Counted from the stretch's first letter, positions 7,764 to 18,844 are shown. The stretch is 64,000 nucleotides of DNA from Thiopseudomonas alkaliphila (GCF_001267175.1 NZ_CP012358.1:784501-848500), one strand, 5' to 3'. Notes: generated by a model from the letters alone, not told the origin. Numbers and translations are program-made.

Positions 7764-9215
7764 ATGTCATTGCGACGCACTAAAATTGTTGCCACCATCG
7801 GCCCTGCCTCAAGCTCGCCAGAAGTTATTGAACAACTGATTCTTGCTGGGCTAGATGTAGCCCGCCTTAATTTTTCCCACGGTACCGCCGCCGAACACAA
7901 AGCCCGCGCCGAACTAATCCGTGAAATCGCGGCAAAACATCAACGCTTTGTCGCATTACTAGGTGACCTACAAGGCCCAAAAATTCGGATTGCCAAATTT
8001 GCTGAGAAAAAAATCGAATTAGCCGAAGGCGATAGCTTTACATTTTCCACCACACATCCACGCGATGCTGGCACCCAAGAAGTAGTTTGTATTGACTACC
8101 CTAATTTGGTTACCGATTGCAAAGTAGGTGATGAACTGTTACTTGATGACGGTCGCATTGAAATGGTAGTTGAGTCAGTAACCGCTGATGCGCTGCATTG
8201 CCGTGTATTGATCGGCGGCCCGCTGTCTGATCACAAAGGTATTAACCGCCGCGGTGGCGGCTTAACCGCCCCAGCCCTAACCGATAAAGACAAACAAGAC
8301 ATTCGCTTAGCCGCTGAGCTGGAACTCGACTATTTAGCCGTCTCTTTCCCACGGGATGCCGCCGATATGCAATTGGCGCGGCGTTTACGTGACGAAGCGG
8401 GCTCCAATGCTTGGTTAGTGGCCAAAATCGAGCGCGCTGAAGCAGTGACCAATGATGAAGCGCTCAATGGCTTAATCGCCGCCAGTGATGCGGTGATGGT
8501 CGCCCGAGGTGATCTAGGGGTAGAAATTGGCGATGCGGAACTGGTTGGTATTCAAAAGAAAATCATTGCCGCTGCACGCCATCAAAATAAAGCGGTCATC
8601 ACTGCCACGCAAATGATGGAGTCGATGATTACTAGCCCCATGCCTACCCGCGCTGAAGTCTCGGATGTGGCTAATGCCGCCCTCGACTACACCGATGCGG
8701 TGATGCTCTCAGCAGAAACTGCCGCTGGTGACTATCCAGTTGAAGCAGTCAAAGCCATGGATCGTGTCTGCCGCGGTGCGGAAAAGAACCCAATTATGCG
8801 TCAATCCATGCACCGTATTGGTCAACAGTTTGAGCGCTGGGATGAAAGTATTGCTTTGGCAGCAATGTACACTGCCAATCACTTTCCGGGAGTCAAAGCG
8901 ATTATCGCCCTCACTGAAAGTGGCTATACCCCGTTAGTGATGTCGCGCATTCGCTCTTCAATGCCAATTTATGCCTTTGCCCCTACCCGTGAAACCCAAG
9001 CTCGAGTAGCGCTGTTTCGCGGTGTTTACACCGTGCCCTTTGATCCTAGCTCAATGCCTAACGAGAAAGTCAGTCAAGCTGCAGTGGATGAGTTAATTAA
9101 ACGCGGTGCAGTGGAAAAAGGTGACTGGGTTATCCTTACCAAAGGTGATAGCTATCATACGGTGGGCGGTACCAACACCATGAAACTGTTGCGGGTAGGC
9201 GATCACTTAGCCTAA
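7764..9215 (+). CDS. pyk: Pyruvate kinase
   Basis: A 483-residue cytoplasmic enzyme that converts phosphoenolpyruvate and ADP to pyruvate and ATP, the last step of glycolysis. Conserved elements are RLNFSHG at residues 34-40, the catalytic lysine K221 in VAKIER, the metal and nucleotide loop MVARGDLGVEIG at 245-256, and TATQMMESM soon after. The length and C-terminal form fit the Pseudomonas PykA type. ATG 7764 is preceded by AAGGAG. It stands alone between terminators, so it is monocistronic. Confidence 0.95.
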   Translation: MSLRRTKIVATIGPASSSPEVIEQLILAGLDVARLNFSHGTAAEHKARAELIREIAAKHQRFVALLGDLQGPKIRIAKFAEKKIELAEGDSFTFSTTHPRDAGTQEVVCIDYPNLVTDCKVGDELLLDDGRIEMVVESVTADALHCRVLIGGPLSDHKGINRRGGGLTAPALTDKDKQDIRLAAELELDYLAVSFPRDAADMQLARRLRDEAGSNAWLVAKIERAEAVTNDEALNGLIAASDAVMVARGDLGVEIGDAELVGIQKKIIAAARHQNKAVITATQMMESMITSPMPTRAEVSDVANAALDYTDAVMLSAETAAGDYPVEAVKAMDRVCRGAEKNPIMRQSMHRIGQQFERWDESIALAAMYTANHFPGVKAIIALTESGYTPLVMSRIRSSMPIYAFAPTRETQARVALFRGVYTVPFDPSSMPNEKVSQAAVDELIKRGAVEKGDWVILTKGDSYHTVGGTNTMKLLRVGDHLA

Positions 9216-9240
9216 TAGGCTTAACTGCTGCACATAAAAA

Positions 9241-9275
9241 ATGCCCAATAACACAAGTGTTTATTGGGCATTTTT
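9241..9275. terminator. Bidirectional terminator between pyk and grxD
   Basis: TGCCCAATAA (9242-9251) pairs with its inverted copy ending at 9270, with an inner CAC/GTG extension. A-runs on the left and T-runs on the right make it usable by both converging genes. Confidence 0.88.
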
Positions 9276-9294
9276 GTTGCTCGAGGATTAGCGC

Positions 9295-9618
9295 TTAGGC
9301 TTCTGCTGGCGCTGCGCCCTTAACTAAAGTCTGCAGCTCACCGCTTTCATACATTTCCATAATGATGTCACAACCGCCCACTAACTCGCCTTGCACCCAT
9401 AACTGTGGGAAAGTCGGCCAATTCGCGTAGCTTGGCAAATTAGCGCGAATCTCTGGATTTTGTAAAATATCAACGAACGCAAAACGCTCACCGCAAGACA
9501 TTAAGGCTTGAGATGCACGCTGAGAAAAACCGCACTGCGGCGCATTCGGTGAGCCTTTCATGTAGAGCAAAATAGGGTTACTCGCGATTTGATCTTTAAT
9601 AGTCTCGATAATATCCAC
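9295..9618 (-). CDS. grxD: Monothiol glutaredoxin Grx4 family
   Basis: A 107-residue glutaredoxin with the monothiol active site CGFS at residues 29-32 and the glutathione-binding segments WPTFPQLWV and GGCDI. Members carry and transfer [2Fe-2S] clusters in the cytoplasm. I chose GTG 9618, giving the MDIIETIKDQI opening seen in Pseudomonas homologues, with GAGGTG just upstream; an in-frame ATG at 9630 would add four unconserved residues. It converges on pyk. In Pseudomonas the gene also lies near argF, so this context is conserved. Confidence 0.93.
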   Translation of the reverse strand: MDIIETIKDQIASNPILLYMKGSPNAPQCGFSQRASQALMSCGERFAFVDILQNPEIRANLPSYANWPTFPQLWVQGELVGGCDIIMEMYESGELQTLVKGAAPAEA

Positions 9619-9745
9619 AATACACCTCATCTGATCTGGATGGTTAAACCATCCTACTTAGCGTTAGTTAAACTACTGATGGTTTAGTTCTGGCGCTAGT
9701 CTAGCCTAAAACCAACTAATTCGCTCGGCTTTATCACTAGCAAAA

Positions 9746-9802
9746 AGTCGCTGCCAGCCAAAACAAATTTGCGCCAGACGGTGGTTTGTCGCTACTATCT
9801 TA
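9746..9802 (+). promoter_or_regulatory. Possible ArgR half-sites upstream of argF
   Basis: AGTCGC at 9746 is followed by eight bases and AA, and TGTCGC at 9787 lies 41 bases further on, about two 20-base steps. This resembles the tandem TGTCGC-N8-AA half-sites to which Pseudomonas ArgR binds. The first copy deviates at one base and the second lacks the AA, so support is modest. Confidence 0.35.
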
Positions 9803-9848
9803 GGCTTATTTTTCTTCTCTCACTGACTTTACTGTTCAAAGGCTTGAT

Positions 9849-10772
9849 ATGTCGCCTCGTCACTTTTTAACCTTGCAAGACTGTACCCCAGCAGAACTGG
9901 AACACCTTATTCAACGTGGCATTCAGCTCAAGCAGCTGCGCCAACAAGGTATTGCTTGTGAACCACTAAAAGGCCGAGTGCTCGGCATGATCTTTGAAAA
10001 GTCCTCAACCCGTACCCGTGTCTCCTTTGAGGCCGGCATGTTTCAACTGGGCGGTTCAGCGCTATTTTTATCGCCACGTGATACCCAGCTAGGTCGTGGC
10101 GAACCATTAGCCGACTCCGCAATTGTGATGTCAAGCATGCTTGATGCCATCATGATTCGCACCTTTGCCCATAGCACCCTAACCGAGTTTGCAGCCCACT
10201 CTAGCGCGCCAATTATTAACGGCCTATCCGATGACCATCACCCCTGTCAGCTCCTTGCTGATATGCAAACCTATCGTGAATTGCGCGGCTGCATTAAAGA
10301 CAAAACCGTCGTCTGGATTGGTGATGGTAATAATATGTGCAGCTCTTATATTGAAGCTGCGGTGCAGTATGGCTTTAACTTAGTGGTTAGCTGCCCTGAG
10401 GGCTTTGAACCGGATGCAGAACTGATGCGCTGGGCTGGCAGTCGGGCGCAAATTATTCGTGATCCCAAGCAAGCAGTGCAAGGTGCTCACGTTATTAGTA
10501 CCGATGTTTGGGCCTCTATGGGCCAAGAGGCCGAAGCCCAAGCCCGAATTAAGCAGTTTGCTGGCTATCAAGTCACTCGCGAGCTCCTAGACTTAGCCGA
10601 TCCACAGGTTTTATTTCTCCACTGCTTGCCAGCACACCGTGGCGAGGAAATTAGTCACGATCTATTAGAAGATCCACGCAGCGGCGTCTGGACTCAAGCG
10701 GAAAACCGCCTACATGCACAAAAAGCCCTGTTAGAGTTTTTAATTAAGCCAAGCTTAGTAAGCAATGACTGA
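9849..10772 (+). CDS. argF: Ornithine carbamoyltransferase
   Basis: A 307-residue anabolic ornithine carbamoyltransferase, which joins carbamoyl phosphate and ornithine to citrulline in arginine synthesis. The carbamoyl-phosphate loop SSTRTR is at residues 52-57 and the ornithine-site motif [10 protein letters not shown] near residue 257. The DDHHPC block is also present. Length is typical. Its last eight bases overlap the start of the ABC ATPase gene, so the two are coupled, as in other pseudomonads. Confidence 0.95.
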   Translation: MSPRHFLTLQDCTPAELEHLIQRGIQLKQLRQQGIACEPLKGRVLGMIFEKSSTRTRVSFEAGMFQLGGSALFLSPRDTQLGRGEPLADSAIVMSSMLDAIMIRTFAHSTLTEFAAHSSAPIINGLSDDHHPCQLLADMQTYRELRGCIKDKTVVWIGDGNNMCSSYIEAAVQYGFNLVVSCPEGFEPDAELMRWAGSRAQIIRDPKQAVQGAHVISTDVWASMGQEAEAQARIKQFAGYQVTRELLDLADPQVLFLHCLPAHRGEEISHDLLEDPRSGVWTQAENRLHAQKALLEFLIKPSLVSND

Positions 10773-11847
10773 TCAATATAACGGCCCGCTGCTGTCGCTC
10801 ACCAATCTAGCCTGTGGTTATGATGAGCAAATCATCGTCAATGACCTGACCCTGCACTTAAATGCGGGGGATATTGGCTGTTTATTGGGTCCTTCGGGTT
10901 GTGGCAAGACCACCACACTACGAGCAATTGCTGGTTTTGAGCCGATTAGTGCAGGAAAAATCAGTCTGGCTGGACGCACCTTATCCAAAGCGGGATTTTC
11001 CTTAGCGCCAGAGAAACGACGCATTGGCATGGTGTTTCAAGACTATGCCTTGTTTCCACATCTGACCGTTGAGCAAAATGTACTGTTTGGGATTCGTCAG
11101 CAAGCCAATGCCAAGCAGCAAGCCCAAGAGTTACTGGCATTGGTGAAACTCGAGCAGCTGAGCAAGCGTTACCCCAATGAGCTATCTGGAGGGCAACAAC
11201 AACGGGTCTCTTTAGCCCGCGCCCTAGCGCCTGACCCACAACTGTTACTGCTCGATGAACCCTTCTCTAACCTGGATACGGAGCTACGGCGCCAGCTCAG
11301 CCAAGAAGTACGAGAAATTCTTAAGGCCCGTGGCACCAGTGCTATTTTAGTCACCCATGATCAAGAAGAAGCCTTTGCCGTCAGCGATCAAATTGGCGTG
11401 TTCAATAAAGGCAACTTGGAGCAATGGGATACACCCTATAACCTCTATCACGAACCACGCACGCCCTTTGTCGCCAGCTTTATTGGTCAAGGCTATTTTA
11501 TTCGCGGACAATTGCTTACCCCAGAAAGCGTACAAACTGAACTGGGAATTATCCGCGGCAATCGAGCCTATGGCTGGCCAGCAGGTAGCGCCGTAGATGT
11601 GTTATTACGCCCCGATGACATTATTGACGCGCCTAATAGCAAACTAAAAGCCACGATTGTCGGCAAAACTTTTTTGGGGGCCTACACCCTGTATCGGCTA
11701 AAACTGCCAACGGGTAATTATCTTGAGGCCGTCTTTACTAGCCATACCGATCATTTCTTAGGGGAAGTGGTGGGTATTGACGTGGCTGCTGATCATTTGG
11801 TGGCCTTTCCTGCTGCTGGCACTGTAGCTGCCCACCAACAGCGATAA
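10765..11847 (+). CDS. ABC transporter ATPase of the FbpC/PotA type
   Basis: A 360-residue ATPase with Walker A GPSGCGKT at about residues 42-49, signature LSGGQQQR near residue 139, Walker B LLLLDEP and the VTHDQEEA switch. The C-terminal 120 residues form a TOBE-like regulatory domain. It resembles iron(III), spermidine or mineral-ion importer ATPases. No permease or binding protein is adjacent, so it must pair with subunits encoded elsewhere, or have another function. It overlaps argF by eight bases, an arrangement conserved in Pseudomonas. The substrate is unknown. Confidence 0.88.
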   Translation: MTDQYNGPLLSLTNLACGYDEQIIVNDLTLHLNAGDIGCLLGPSGCGKTTTLRAIAGFEPISAGKISLAGRTLSKAGFSLAPEKRRIGMVFQDYALFPHLTVEQNVLFGIRQQANAKQQAQELLALVKLEQLSKRYPNELSGGQQQRVSLARALAPDPQLLLLDEPFSNLDTELRRQLSQEVREILKARGTSAILVTHDQEEAFAVSDQIGVFNKGNLEQWDTPYNLYHEPRTPFVASFIGQGYFIRGQLLTPESVQTELGIIRGNRAYGWPAGSAVDVLLRPDDIIDAPNSKLKATIVGKTFLGAYTLYRLKLPTGNYLEAVFTSHTDHFLGEVVGIDVAADHLVAFPAAGTVAAHQQR

Positions 11848-11868
11848 CAACCTTTTCTTAACCCACAC

Positions 11869-11912
11869 TTGCCCGATAATCCTGCCAGCGCATTTTGTCG
11901 GGCAATTGCTTT
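11869..11912 (+). terminator. Terminator after argF and the ABC ATPase gene
   Basis: TTGCCCGA (11869-11876) pairs with TCGGGCAA (11898-11905) and is followed by a short T-rich tail. The stem is good and the tail weak. Confidence 0.65.
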
Positions 11913-11982
11913 AGCACTTAGCATCCCCTACTAATGACTGTCATCATAAACAGCTTATTAGCCAATTAAATATAACGTCAAC

Positions 11983-12020
11983 TTGACTCTTTATTCAGAC
12001 TAGTTACAAGAAAGTAACTA
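11983..12020 (+). promoter_or_regulatory. Promoter and overlapping operator palindrome of the RND efflux operon
   Basis: TTGACT (11983-11988) and TACAAG (12005-12010), 16 bases apart, form a plausible promoter. Across the -10 lies an exact palindrome, TAGTTAC-AAGAAA-GTAACTA (12001-12020). A related shorter repeat, AGTAA/TTACT, follows at 12046-12060. This placement is typical of a TetR or MarR-type repressor, but no regulator gene is nearby. The promoter assignment is by eye. Confidence 0.5.
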
Positions 12021-12111
12021 ACATAATTTGTAATAACTGTTTGAAAGTAAAAAACTTACTAAGACTTTTAAATCTAGGTATATTAAGTCGATTAAGAAAT
12101 TCATAAGATTT

Positions 12112-12171
12112 GCCGTCCCGCGCAGTCTAGAGCCGTAATGGCCTAAATTGCGTACTGCTCGACGGCTTTTT
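12112..12171 (+). terminator. Leader hairpin with T-run before the RND operon, possible attenuator
   Basis: GCCGTC (12112-12117) with GCAGT (12122-12126) can pair with ACTGC (12154-12158) and GACGGC (12161-12166), followed by five T. An inner copy, AGCCGT (12131-12136), can instead pair with ACGGCT (12162-12167). The right arm is therefore shared by two competing left arms. It lies in the untranslated leader, 45 bases before the first gene. Confidence 0.55.
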
Positions 12172-12215
12172 GCTTTGTATCTGCCACCTGGGGTGGCTAT
12201 AGGAAACCTTAAGCT

Positions 12216-13364
12216 ATGAAATGCACCTTTTTACGCCCCGCTTTAAAGCTGTCTAGCTTAGCCTGCGCTGTTGTTCTGCTCACAGCCTGTAATGAACAAG
12301 AAGCAAACACCACCAGTCAGCAACAGCCTCCACCTAAAGTCGGTTTCGTTACCCTTGAGGCTCAACCCTATACCCTTACCACCGAACTGCCAGGTCGCAC
12401 TGCGGCTTACCGCATCGCTGAAGTGCGCCCACAGGTCACTGGAATTATTCAAAAGCGCCTGTTTACTGAAGGCACAGACATTAAAGCTGGCGATCAGCTG
12501 TATCAAATTGATCCTGCGATCTATCAAGCCAACTTAAAAAGTGCTGAAGCCAATCAAATTGCCACGCGCTCACTGGCCACCCGCTACAAACGCTTAGTTG
12601 ATGAACGTGCAGTTAGCCGTCAACAATACGACGACGCCCACTCAGCGCACCTGCAAGCACAAGCGGCCTTAGAAAAAGCCAAAATTGATCTGCAGTACAC
12701 CCAAGTCAAAGCCCCTATTTCTGGGCGCATTGGTCGCTCAAGCGTGACTGAAGGCGCCTTAGTCAATAATGGCCAGGCTCAAGAATTAGCGATTATCCAA
12801 CAACTGGATCCGATCTATGTTGACGTTACTCAATCTTCCGTAGAGTTACTGCGTCTTCGCGAAGAATTACGTCAAGGCACCTTAGAAAAAGCCTCAGACA
12901 ATGCTGCCAAAGTGACGTTACAGCTGGAAAATGGCGCCATCTATGAGCACGAGGGCAAGTTAGAGTTCTCTGAAGTGTCGGTTGAACCAAGCACCGGTGC
13001 CGTCACTTTGCGTGCAGTTTTCCCTAACCCAGAGCAAATTTTACTGCCAGGTATGTATGTGCGGGCACAGTTGGTAACTGGCGAGCAAAAGCACGCTATT
13101 TTAGCCCCACAACAAGGCATTACCCGCAACCCTCGGGGTGAGCCAATTGCCATGGTGCTCAATGCTGACAATGAAGTGGAAGTTCGTACTTTAAAAACCG
13201 AGCGCACCGCAGGTAACAAGTGGCTGGTCAATGAAGGCTTACAAGCCGGGGATCGTTTGATTACAGAAGGTCTGCAGTTTATTCAGCCTGGTGTTAAAAC
13301 CGATCCGCACCCCGCCACCAACGTCCAAAGCAGTGAGCCGGCCTCAGCTGCCACGGCTAATTAG
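12216..13364 (+). CDS. RND efflux periplasmic adaptor (MexA/TtgA type)
   Basis: A 382-residue membrane fusion protein that links the inner-membrane pump to the outer-membrane channel. It is a lipoprotein: the signal peptide ends in LLTAC with the lipidated cysteine at residue 25. The lipoyl half-motifs flank a coiled-coil hairpin (about residues 95-160), and [16 protein letters not shown] sequence marks the return strand. RBS AGGAA precedes ATG 12216. It is first in a three-gene operon with pump and channel, a MexAB-OprM or TtgABC-like set that normally exports antibiotics, solvents and bile-type compounds. Which subfamily it belongs to cannot be settled by eye. Confidence 0.93.
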   Translation: MKCTFLRPALKLSSLACAVVLLTACNEQEANTTSQQQPPPKVGFVTLEAQPYTLTTELPGRTAAYRIAEVRPQVTGIIQKRLFTEGTDIKAGDQLYQIDPAIYQANLKSAEANQIATRSLATRYKRLVDERAVSRQQYDDAHSAHLQAQAALEKAKIDLQYTQVKAPISGRIGRSSVTEGALVNNGQAQELAIIQQLDPIYVDVTQSSVELLRLREELRQGTLEKASDNAAKVTLQLENGAIYEHEGKLEFSEVSVEPSTGAVTLRAVFPNPEQILLPGMYVRAQLVTGEQKHAILAPQQGITRNPRGEPIAMVLNADNEVEVRTLKTERTAGNKWLVNEGLQAGDRLITEGLQFIQPGVKTDPHPATNVQSSEPASAATAN

Positions 13365-13378
13365 GAGCTTGGTTTATA

Positions 13379-16300
13379 ATGTCTAACTTTTTTATTGATC
13401 GTCCGATTTTTGCCTGGGTTTTGGCATTAGTCACGATGCTGGTGGGTGGTCTTGCCATCTTAAAACTGCCCGTTAACCAATACCCTGATATCGCGCCGCC
13501 TGCGGTGGGAATTTCGGTCACTTACCGTGGTGCCTCAGCACAAACCGTGCAGGACACTGTGGTGCAGGTCATTGAGCAACAGCTCAACGGTATTGACGGA
13601 TTACGCTACATCTCCGCCGACAGTAACTCCGATGGCAGCATGACCATTGACGTTACCTTTGAGCAAGGCGTTGATCCAGATATTGCCCAAGTTCAGGTAC
13701 AAAACAAACTGCAACTAGCTACCCCACTGCTTCCTCAAGAGGTGCAGCAGCAAGGGATTCGCGTGACTAAGTCAGTTTCCAACTTCTTAATGGTGGTGGG
13801 TTTTATCTCTGAAGATGGCAGTCTAGATAAAAACGATATTGCGGACTACATCGTATCTAACGTGCAAGACCCTGTCTCACGTACCAAAGGCGTGGGTGAC
13901 TTCCAGGTGTTTGGTGCCCAGTACGCCATGCGTATCTGGCTCGATCCGGCCAAATTAACCAACTTTGCCCTGACCCCAATGGATGTTACTGCAGCCATTC
14001 GTGCGCAAAACGTACAGGTTTCATCCGGTCAGTTTGGTGGCTTGCCTGCAGTACCAGGCCAGCAATTAAACGCCACCATCATTGGCAAAACCCGCCTAGA
14101 AACCCCAGAGCAATTTCGGAATATTTTACTCAAAACCAATGCTGACGGCTCGCAGGTACGTTTAAAAGACGTCGCTAAGGTTGAGCTCGGCGGTGAAAAC
14201 TACAGCATCAGTGCTGAATACAACGGTATGCCAGCAACCGGTATCGGGATTAAGCTAGCAACGGGCGCTAACGCTCTAGAAACCGCTAAGGCTGTCCGTG
14301 AAACACTCACTAGCCTTGAGCCTTTCTTTCCACCGAGCATGAAAATCGTTTACCCCTACGATACCACTCCGGTTATTTCAGCTTCGATTAACGGCGTACT
14401 TAAAACCTTAGGTGAAGCCAGTATTCTGGTGTTCTTGGTCATGTTCTTGTTCTTACAGAATATTCGCGTGACCCTAATTCCAGCGCTGGCTGTACCGGTA
14501 GTTATTCTAGGTACCTTCGGTGTACTGGCAGCCTTTGGTTACAGTATCAACACCTTAACCATGTTTGCTATGGTACTGGCCATTGGTTTGTTGGTGGACG
14601 ATGCGATTGTAGTCGTGGAAAACGTAGAACGGGTGATGTCTGAAGAAGGCTTATCCCCGGTTGAAGCCACGCGCAAATCCATGGGGCAGATTCAAAGTGC
14701 CCTAGTAGGGATCGGTTTAGTCCTCTCGGCGGTATTTTTCCCGATGGCCTTCTTTGAAGGCTCAACCGGTGCGATCTATCAGCAGTTCTCGGTCACTATT
14801 ATTGCTGCCATGGTACTGTCGGTACTGGTCGCACTGATCTTCACCCCGGCGTTATGTGCCACCATGCTTAAGCCTATTACTAAAGGCCAACATGAAAAAC
14901 GTGGCTTCTTTGGCTGGTTTAACCGCACCTTTGATAAGGGTGTGCGTGGCTATGAGCGCAGCGTTTCTACCGCTTTACGCGTTAAGCTCCCCTACTTAAT
15001 TTTCTACGCGGCAGTGGTTGGCGCCATGATCTGGATGTTTAAAATCATCCCAACCGCGTTCTTACCTGATGAAGACCAAGGGGTGCTGTTTGCTCAAGTG
15101 CAAACTCCAGCGGGTTCAAGTAACGAGCGCACCTATGAAGTAGTTAAGCAAATGCGTGAGTACTTACTGGACGAAGAAAAAGACATCGTCAACTCAGTGT
15201 TCACCATTACTGGCTTTAACTTTGCAGGTCGTGGTCAAAACTCGGGGATGGCTTTTATCGGCCTAAAAGACTGGAGCGAGCGCACCGGTGCGGCAGATAA
15301 CGTATTTGCCTTAGCTGATCGCGCGCAACAGCATTTCTTTAGCTTCCGTGATGCCATGGTGTTTGCGTTTGCGCCACCGGCCATTATGGCCCTAGGTAAT
15401 GCCACTGGTTTTGAGCTGTATTTACAAGACCAATCAGGTATCGGCCATGAGGCGCTCAGTGAAGCACGGGATCTATTTATCCAAAAAGCTAACGCCCATG
15501 AAAAACTAGTGGGAGTACGGGTCAATGGTCTACGTGATGAGCCGCAATTCCAGCTAGAAATCGATGATGAAAAAGCCCGTACTCTAGGTATTAGTCTGAG
15601 TGACATCGACGAAACATTATCGATCGCTTGGGGTAGTAGCTACGTTAACGACTTTATTGATCGTGGACGGGTGAAAAAAGTCTACCTGCAAGGTCAGGCA
15701 GAGTCTCGCATGAACCCGGAAGACTTAGGTAAGTGGTATGTACGCAACAATCAAGGTGAGATGATTGCCTTTGATACCTTTGCCAGCGGTAAATGGATCT
15801 ATGGTCCGCCTAAGCTATCGCGCTATAACGGAGTACCTGCGGTCAATATCGCCGGCGCCCCTAAGCCGGGCTACAGTTCCGGTGAAGCGATGCTTGCGGT
15901 GGAAGAGATTGCCAAAGAGCTGCCACCTGGAGTGGGCATATCCTGGACTGGGTTATCCTATGAGGAACGTCTCTCCGGTGACCAAGCCCCTGCTCTGTAT
16001 GCGCTTTCATTGCTGGTAGTATTCCTATGTCTAGCAGCACTCTATGAAAGCTGGTCGATTCCATTTGCGGTCATCTTGGTGGTGCCGCTGGGCATTATTG
16101 GCGCCCTGTTAGCCACGTATTTCCGCGGCTTATCAAATGACGTGTTCTTCCAAGTTGGTTTACTCACCACCATTGGTCTGTCCGCACGTAACGCGATTTT
16201 GATTGTGGAATTTGCTAAATCTCTGCATGAGCAAGGCATGAGTCTTGTGGATGCAGCAGTGGAAGCCAGCCGCATTCGTCTGCGCCCAATCATTATGACG

Positions 16301-16510
16301 TCATTAGCGTTCGTCTTTGGGGTGATTCCATTAGCCATTGCCACTGGCGCCGGCTCAGGCAGTAAGCACGCGATTGGTACCGGAGTTATTGGCGGTATGG
16401 TAACAGCCATGTTGCTGGCTATCTTCTTCGTACCGTTATTTTATGTACTGGTGAGCTCACTGTTTAAATCCAAAGCTGACAAGGCCGCTAGCCATAAGGA
16501 GCAACCATGA
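13379..16510 (+). CDS. RND multidrug efflux pump, inner-membrane transporter (MexB/TtgB/AcrB type)
   Basis: A 1043-residue HAE1-family proton-driven transporter with the usual 12-helix plan and two large periplasmic loops. The N-terminus [16 protein letters not shown] is diagnostic, and helix 4 carries the proton-relay aspartates in [18 protein letters not shown] near residue 405. The second half has the [12 protein letters not shown] helix and the [12 protein letters not shown] segment. It trimerises and takes drugs from the periplasm or bilayer. It begins 14 bases after the adaptor and overlaps the channel gene by four bases (ATGA), so all three are translated from one transcript. Confidence 0.96.
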   Translation: MSNFFIDRPIFAWVLALVTMLVGGLAILKLPVNQYPDIAPPAVGISVTYRGASAQTVQDTVVQVIEQQLNGIDGLRYISADSNSDGSMTIDVTFEQGVDPDIAQVQVQNKLQLATPLLPQEVQQQGIRVTKSVSNFLMVVGFISEDGSLDKNDIADYIVSNVQDPVSRTKGVGDFQVFGAQYAMRIWLDPAKLTNFALTPMDVTAAIRAQNVQVSSGQFGGLPAVPGQQLNATIIGKTRLETPEQFRNILLKTNADGSQVRLKDVAKVELGGENYSISAEYNGMPATGIGIKLATGANALETAKAVRETLTSLEPFFPPSMKIVYPYDTTPVISASINGVLKTLGEASILVFLVMFLFLQNIRVTLIPALAVPVVILGTFGVLAAFGYSINTLTMFAMVLAIGLLVDDAIVVVENVERVMSEEGLSPVEATRKSMGQIQSALVGIGLVLSAVFFPMAFFEGSTGAIYQQFSVTIIAAMVLSVLVALIFTPALCATMLKPITKGQHEKRGFFGWFNRTFDKGVRGYERSVSTALRVKLPYLIFYAAVVGAMIWMFKIIPTAFLPDEDQGVLFAQVQTPAGSSNERTYEVVKQMREYLLDEEKDIVNSVFTITGFNFAGRGQNSGMAFIGLKDWSERTGAADNVFALADRAQQHFFSFRDAMVFAFAPPAIMALGNATGFELYLQDQSGIGHEALSEARDLFIQKANAHEKLVGVRVNGLRDEPQFQLEIDDEKARTLGISLSDIDETLSIAWGSSYVNDFIDRGRVKKVYLQGQAESRMNPEDLGKWYVRNNQGEMIAFDTFASGKWIYGPPKLSRYNGVPAVNIAGAPKPGYSSGEAMLAVEEIAKELPPGVGISWTGLSYEERLSGDQAPALYALSLLVVFLCLAALYESWSIPFAVILVVPLGIIGALLATYFRGLSNDVFFQVGLLTTIGLSARNAILIVEFAKSLHEQGMSLVDAAVEASRIRLRPIIMTSLAFVFGVIPLAIATGAGSGSKHAIGTGVIGGMVTAMLLAIFFVPLFYVLVSSLFKSKADKAASHKEQP

Positions 16511-17925
16511 AATATTCAGTTTTAGCACTGAGTGTGGCTACACTGATTAGTGGGTGTTCATTGGCACCCTCATACCAGCGCCCTGCCACGCCAGTGGCTG
16601 AGCACTGGGAAACCCAACGCAGTGAGCGCCAACTGGCGCTACCTGCTTGGCAAGACTACTTTAACGATGCAGAACTGAAGCAGCTGATCCACACGGCTTT
16701 AGAAAATAATCGTGACCTACGGGTAGCTGCGTTAAATGTTGAAGCTTTCCAAGCGCTGTATCGTATTCAGCGCAGCGAACTCTTCCCCAACTTAGGCGTT
16801 GACGCCTCAGGCAGTCGCCAGCGTTTGCCTGGCTCCTTAAGTCCTACTGGGCAAAGCACGATTAATAGTCAGTACGGAGTTACGGTTGGACTTAGCACTT
16901 GGGAGTTGGACTTTTTTGGCCGCATCCGGAGCTTACAAGACCAAGCGCTACAGCAATACTTTGCCACCGAGCAAGCGAAACGCAGCGCAGAGCTAAGCTT
17001 AATCGCCGGTGTGGCTAATGCTTGGTTCAATTTACTGGCCAATCAGCAACTGACTGAATTAGCGCAACATACCTTAGATACCTATCAGGACAGCTTGCGG
17101 ATTACCGAGCGCAGCTATGAAGCAGGCATTGCCACTGCACTTGAGCTCAATCAGTCAAAGTCAGCAGTCAACACAGCCAAGGTAGCAATTGCTCAAGCGC
17201 AACTGCAACTTAAGAAAAGCCAACATGCGCTGCAACAACTGGTCGGCGTACAAGCACCGCTCAACCTACAAACCAAACGCACGTTAGCGCAAATTCAACT
17301 GCCTGAAGTAGAAGCAGGCTTACCTGCAGAGTTACTGCGTAATCGCCCAGATATTTTACAAGCCGAACATGCACTGCAAGCAGCCAACGCCAACATTGGT
17401 GCAGCCCGTGCAGCGTTCTTTCCAAGCATTAGCTTAACTGCCAATGCCGGTACGCTCAGCCCTGATTTATCTGGTTTATTTGATGGCGGCAGTGGTAGCT
17501 GGTTATTTCAGCCGCGCATTAACTTGCCAATCTTTACTGCCGGTCGCTTAAAAGCTAATTTGAATTACAGCGAAATTCAAAAAGACATTAACGTTGCCCA
17601 GTATGAGCAAGCGATTCAAGCGGCTTTTCGTGAAGTAGCGGATGGTTTGACCTCGCGCACAAGCCTCAAACAGCAGCTGACAGCCCAGCAGCAGTTAGTC
17701 AGTGCCAACCAAGAGTATTTCCGCTTAGCTGATTTACGTTACCGCGAAGGCATTGATAACCAACTCACACTATTAGATGCACAGCGCCAGCTATTTAGCA
17801 GTCAACAACAACATATTCTGACTCAGCTACAGCAGCTAACCAGTGAAGTCGAACTCTACAAAGCCTTGGGTGGCGACATGCAAGCCAAGCCTGCAACCGT
17901 CACTACTAGTCAGACTCCCCCTTAG
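16507..17925 (+). CDS. Outer-membrane efflux channel lipoprotein (OprM/TtgC type)
   Basis: A 472-residue TolC-like channel of the NodT family. The signal peptide ends in LISGC with the lipid-acceptor cysteine at residue 17, and [13 protein letters not shown] follows, as in OprM. Two repeated outer-membrane efflux domains cover about residues 60-250 and 270-455; [11 protein letters not shown] and [12 protein letters not shown] are hallmark segments. It completes the tripartite pump encoded by the two genes before it. A strong terminator follows at 17943. Confidence 0.94.
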   Translation: MKYSVLALSVATLISGCSLAPSYQRPATPVAEHWETQRSERQLALPAWQDYFNDAELKQLIHTALENNRDLRVAALNVEAFQALYRIQRSELFPNLGVDASGSRQRLPGSLSPTGQSTINSQYGVTVGLSTWELDFFGRIRSLQDQALQQYFATEQAKRSAELSLIAGVANAWFNLLANQQLTELAQHTLDTYQDSLRITERSYEAGIATALELNQSKSAVNTAKVAIAQAQLQLKKSQHALQQLVGVQAPLNLQTKRTLAQIQLPEVEAGLPAELLRNRPDILQAEHALQAANANIGAARAAFFPSISLTANAGTLSPDLSGLFDGGSGSWLFQPRINLPIFTAGRLKANLNYSEIQKDINVAQYEQAIQAAFREVADGLTSRTSLKQQLTAQQQLVSANQEYFRLADLRYREGIDNQLTLLDAQRQLFSSQQQHILTQLQQLTSEVELYKALGGDMQAKPATVTTSQTPP

Positions 17926-17942
17926 TCTGTCCAGTCCAAACG

Positions 17943-17980
17943 AAAAGGCCAGTCAGCTACTGCTCGACTGGCCTTTTTTT
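17943..17980 (+). terminator. Terminator of the RND efflux operon
   Basis: AAAAGGCCAGTC pairs with GACTGGCCTTTT across a short loop and continues into seven T. Confidence 0.92.
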
Positions 17981-17985
17981 AGCAT

Positions 17986-18026
17986 AAAAAAACGCTGGAT
18001 CAGATTGCTGATCCAGCGTTTGTGTT
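17986..18026 (-). terminator. Terminator of the leftward OmpA-lipoprotein gene
   Basis: AACGCTGGATCAG and its inverted copy CTGATCCAGCGTT flank a four-base loop. Read leftward, the stem runs into seven T. It lies between convergent genes and can also act on the rightward strand. Confidence 0.88.
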
Positions 18027-18061
18027 ACTGCTTTACTAAAAACTTAGTAAAGTCACCCACC

Positions 18062-18844
18062 TTAGCGGCGTGGTGCTACCTCTTTACTATCGTTAGAGAT
18101 AGTTACTTCAACACGGCGGTTCATTGAACGTGAAGCTGGGGTCGCATTGTCAGCAACTGGGTATTCTTTACCGAACCCTACAGTGCTAATACGGCTAAAA
18201 TCTACGCCCTCTTTAACTAAAGCACGCTTAACTGATTCAGCACGGCGCTCAGATAACTGCACGTTATAGGCCGCAGCACCGGTACTATCAGTGAAACCTT
18301 CGATGAGCACTTTGCGCTCTGGGTTTTCGCGTAAGAACTCAGCTAACTGACGTACATTGCGGTAAGCGGCTGGCTTTAGTTCTGCTTTGTTTAGGTCAAA
18401 CAATACATCACCAAAGGTAACCAATGAACCACGCTCGGTAGGCTTAGCATCTAGGTTGCTGAGCTTATCTTGCAGCTTGCGAATTTCAGCCTCACGAGCA
18501 TCTAAACGCGCTTGAGCACGCTCATTTGAAGAGTTTTTCAGCGCTGCTTCGCCGCTTTTTAGCACAACAGTTTGCTTAGCTAGCTCTGCACGCTGAGAAG
18601 TTAAGTATGCTAACTGGCTAACTTCTTGCTCTTTTTTACCTGCACGGTAAGCAGCATCTGCTTTATCGAGCATTTTGACTGCATCTTTAGTTTCTAAAGG
18701 CGCCATTTTTAACGCTTCTGGACTATTTTGCAGCTGAGTCACATTTTCACGAGCTTGCTCAAGTGCTACGTTAGGCTTGTTCGCACAAGCTGCTAAACCA
18801 ACGCTTAATGCAATCAGACTAGGTACAAGAATTAGTTTACGCAT
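18062..18844 (-). CDS. OmpA-family lipoprotein
   Basis: A 260-residue envelope lipoprotein. The signal peptide ends in GLAAC with the cysteine at residue 20. A charged helical region (about residues 30-140, many E, K, A and Q) comes first, then an OmpA-like peptidoglycan-binding domain with the LIEGFTDSTG and LSERRAESVKRAL motifs and the RRVEV ending. It probably tethers the outer membrane to peptidoglycan. The helical part resembles the DUF4398 lipoprotein encoded just upstream on the same strand, 54 bases away, so the pair likely forms one operon, as in Pseudomonas. Confidence 0.9.
   Translation of the reverse strand: MRKLILVPSLIALSVGLAACANKPNVALEQARENVTQLQNSPEALKMAPLETKDAVKMLDKADAAYRAGKKEQEVSQLAYLTSQRAELAKQTVVLKSGEAALKNSSNERAQARLDAREAEIRKLQDKLSNLDAKPTERGSLVTFGDVLFDLNKAELKPAAYRNVRQLAEFLRENPERKVLIEGFTDSTGAAAYNVQLSERRAESVKRALVKEGVDFSRISTVGFGKEYPVADNATPASRSMNRRVEVTISNDSKEVAPRR

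Noticed and set aside
16042..16410. 122-codon leftward frame inside the RND pump gene
   Set aside because: Shadow of a conserved coding region; no independent start signals.
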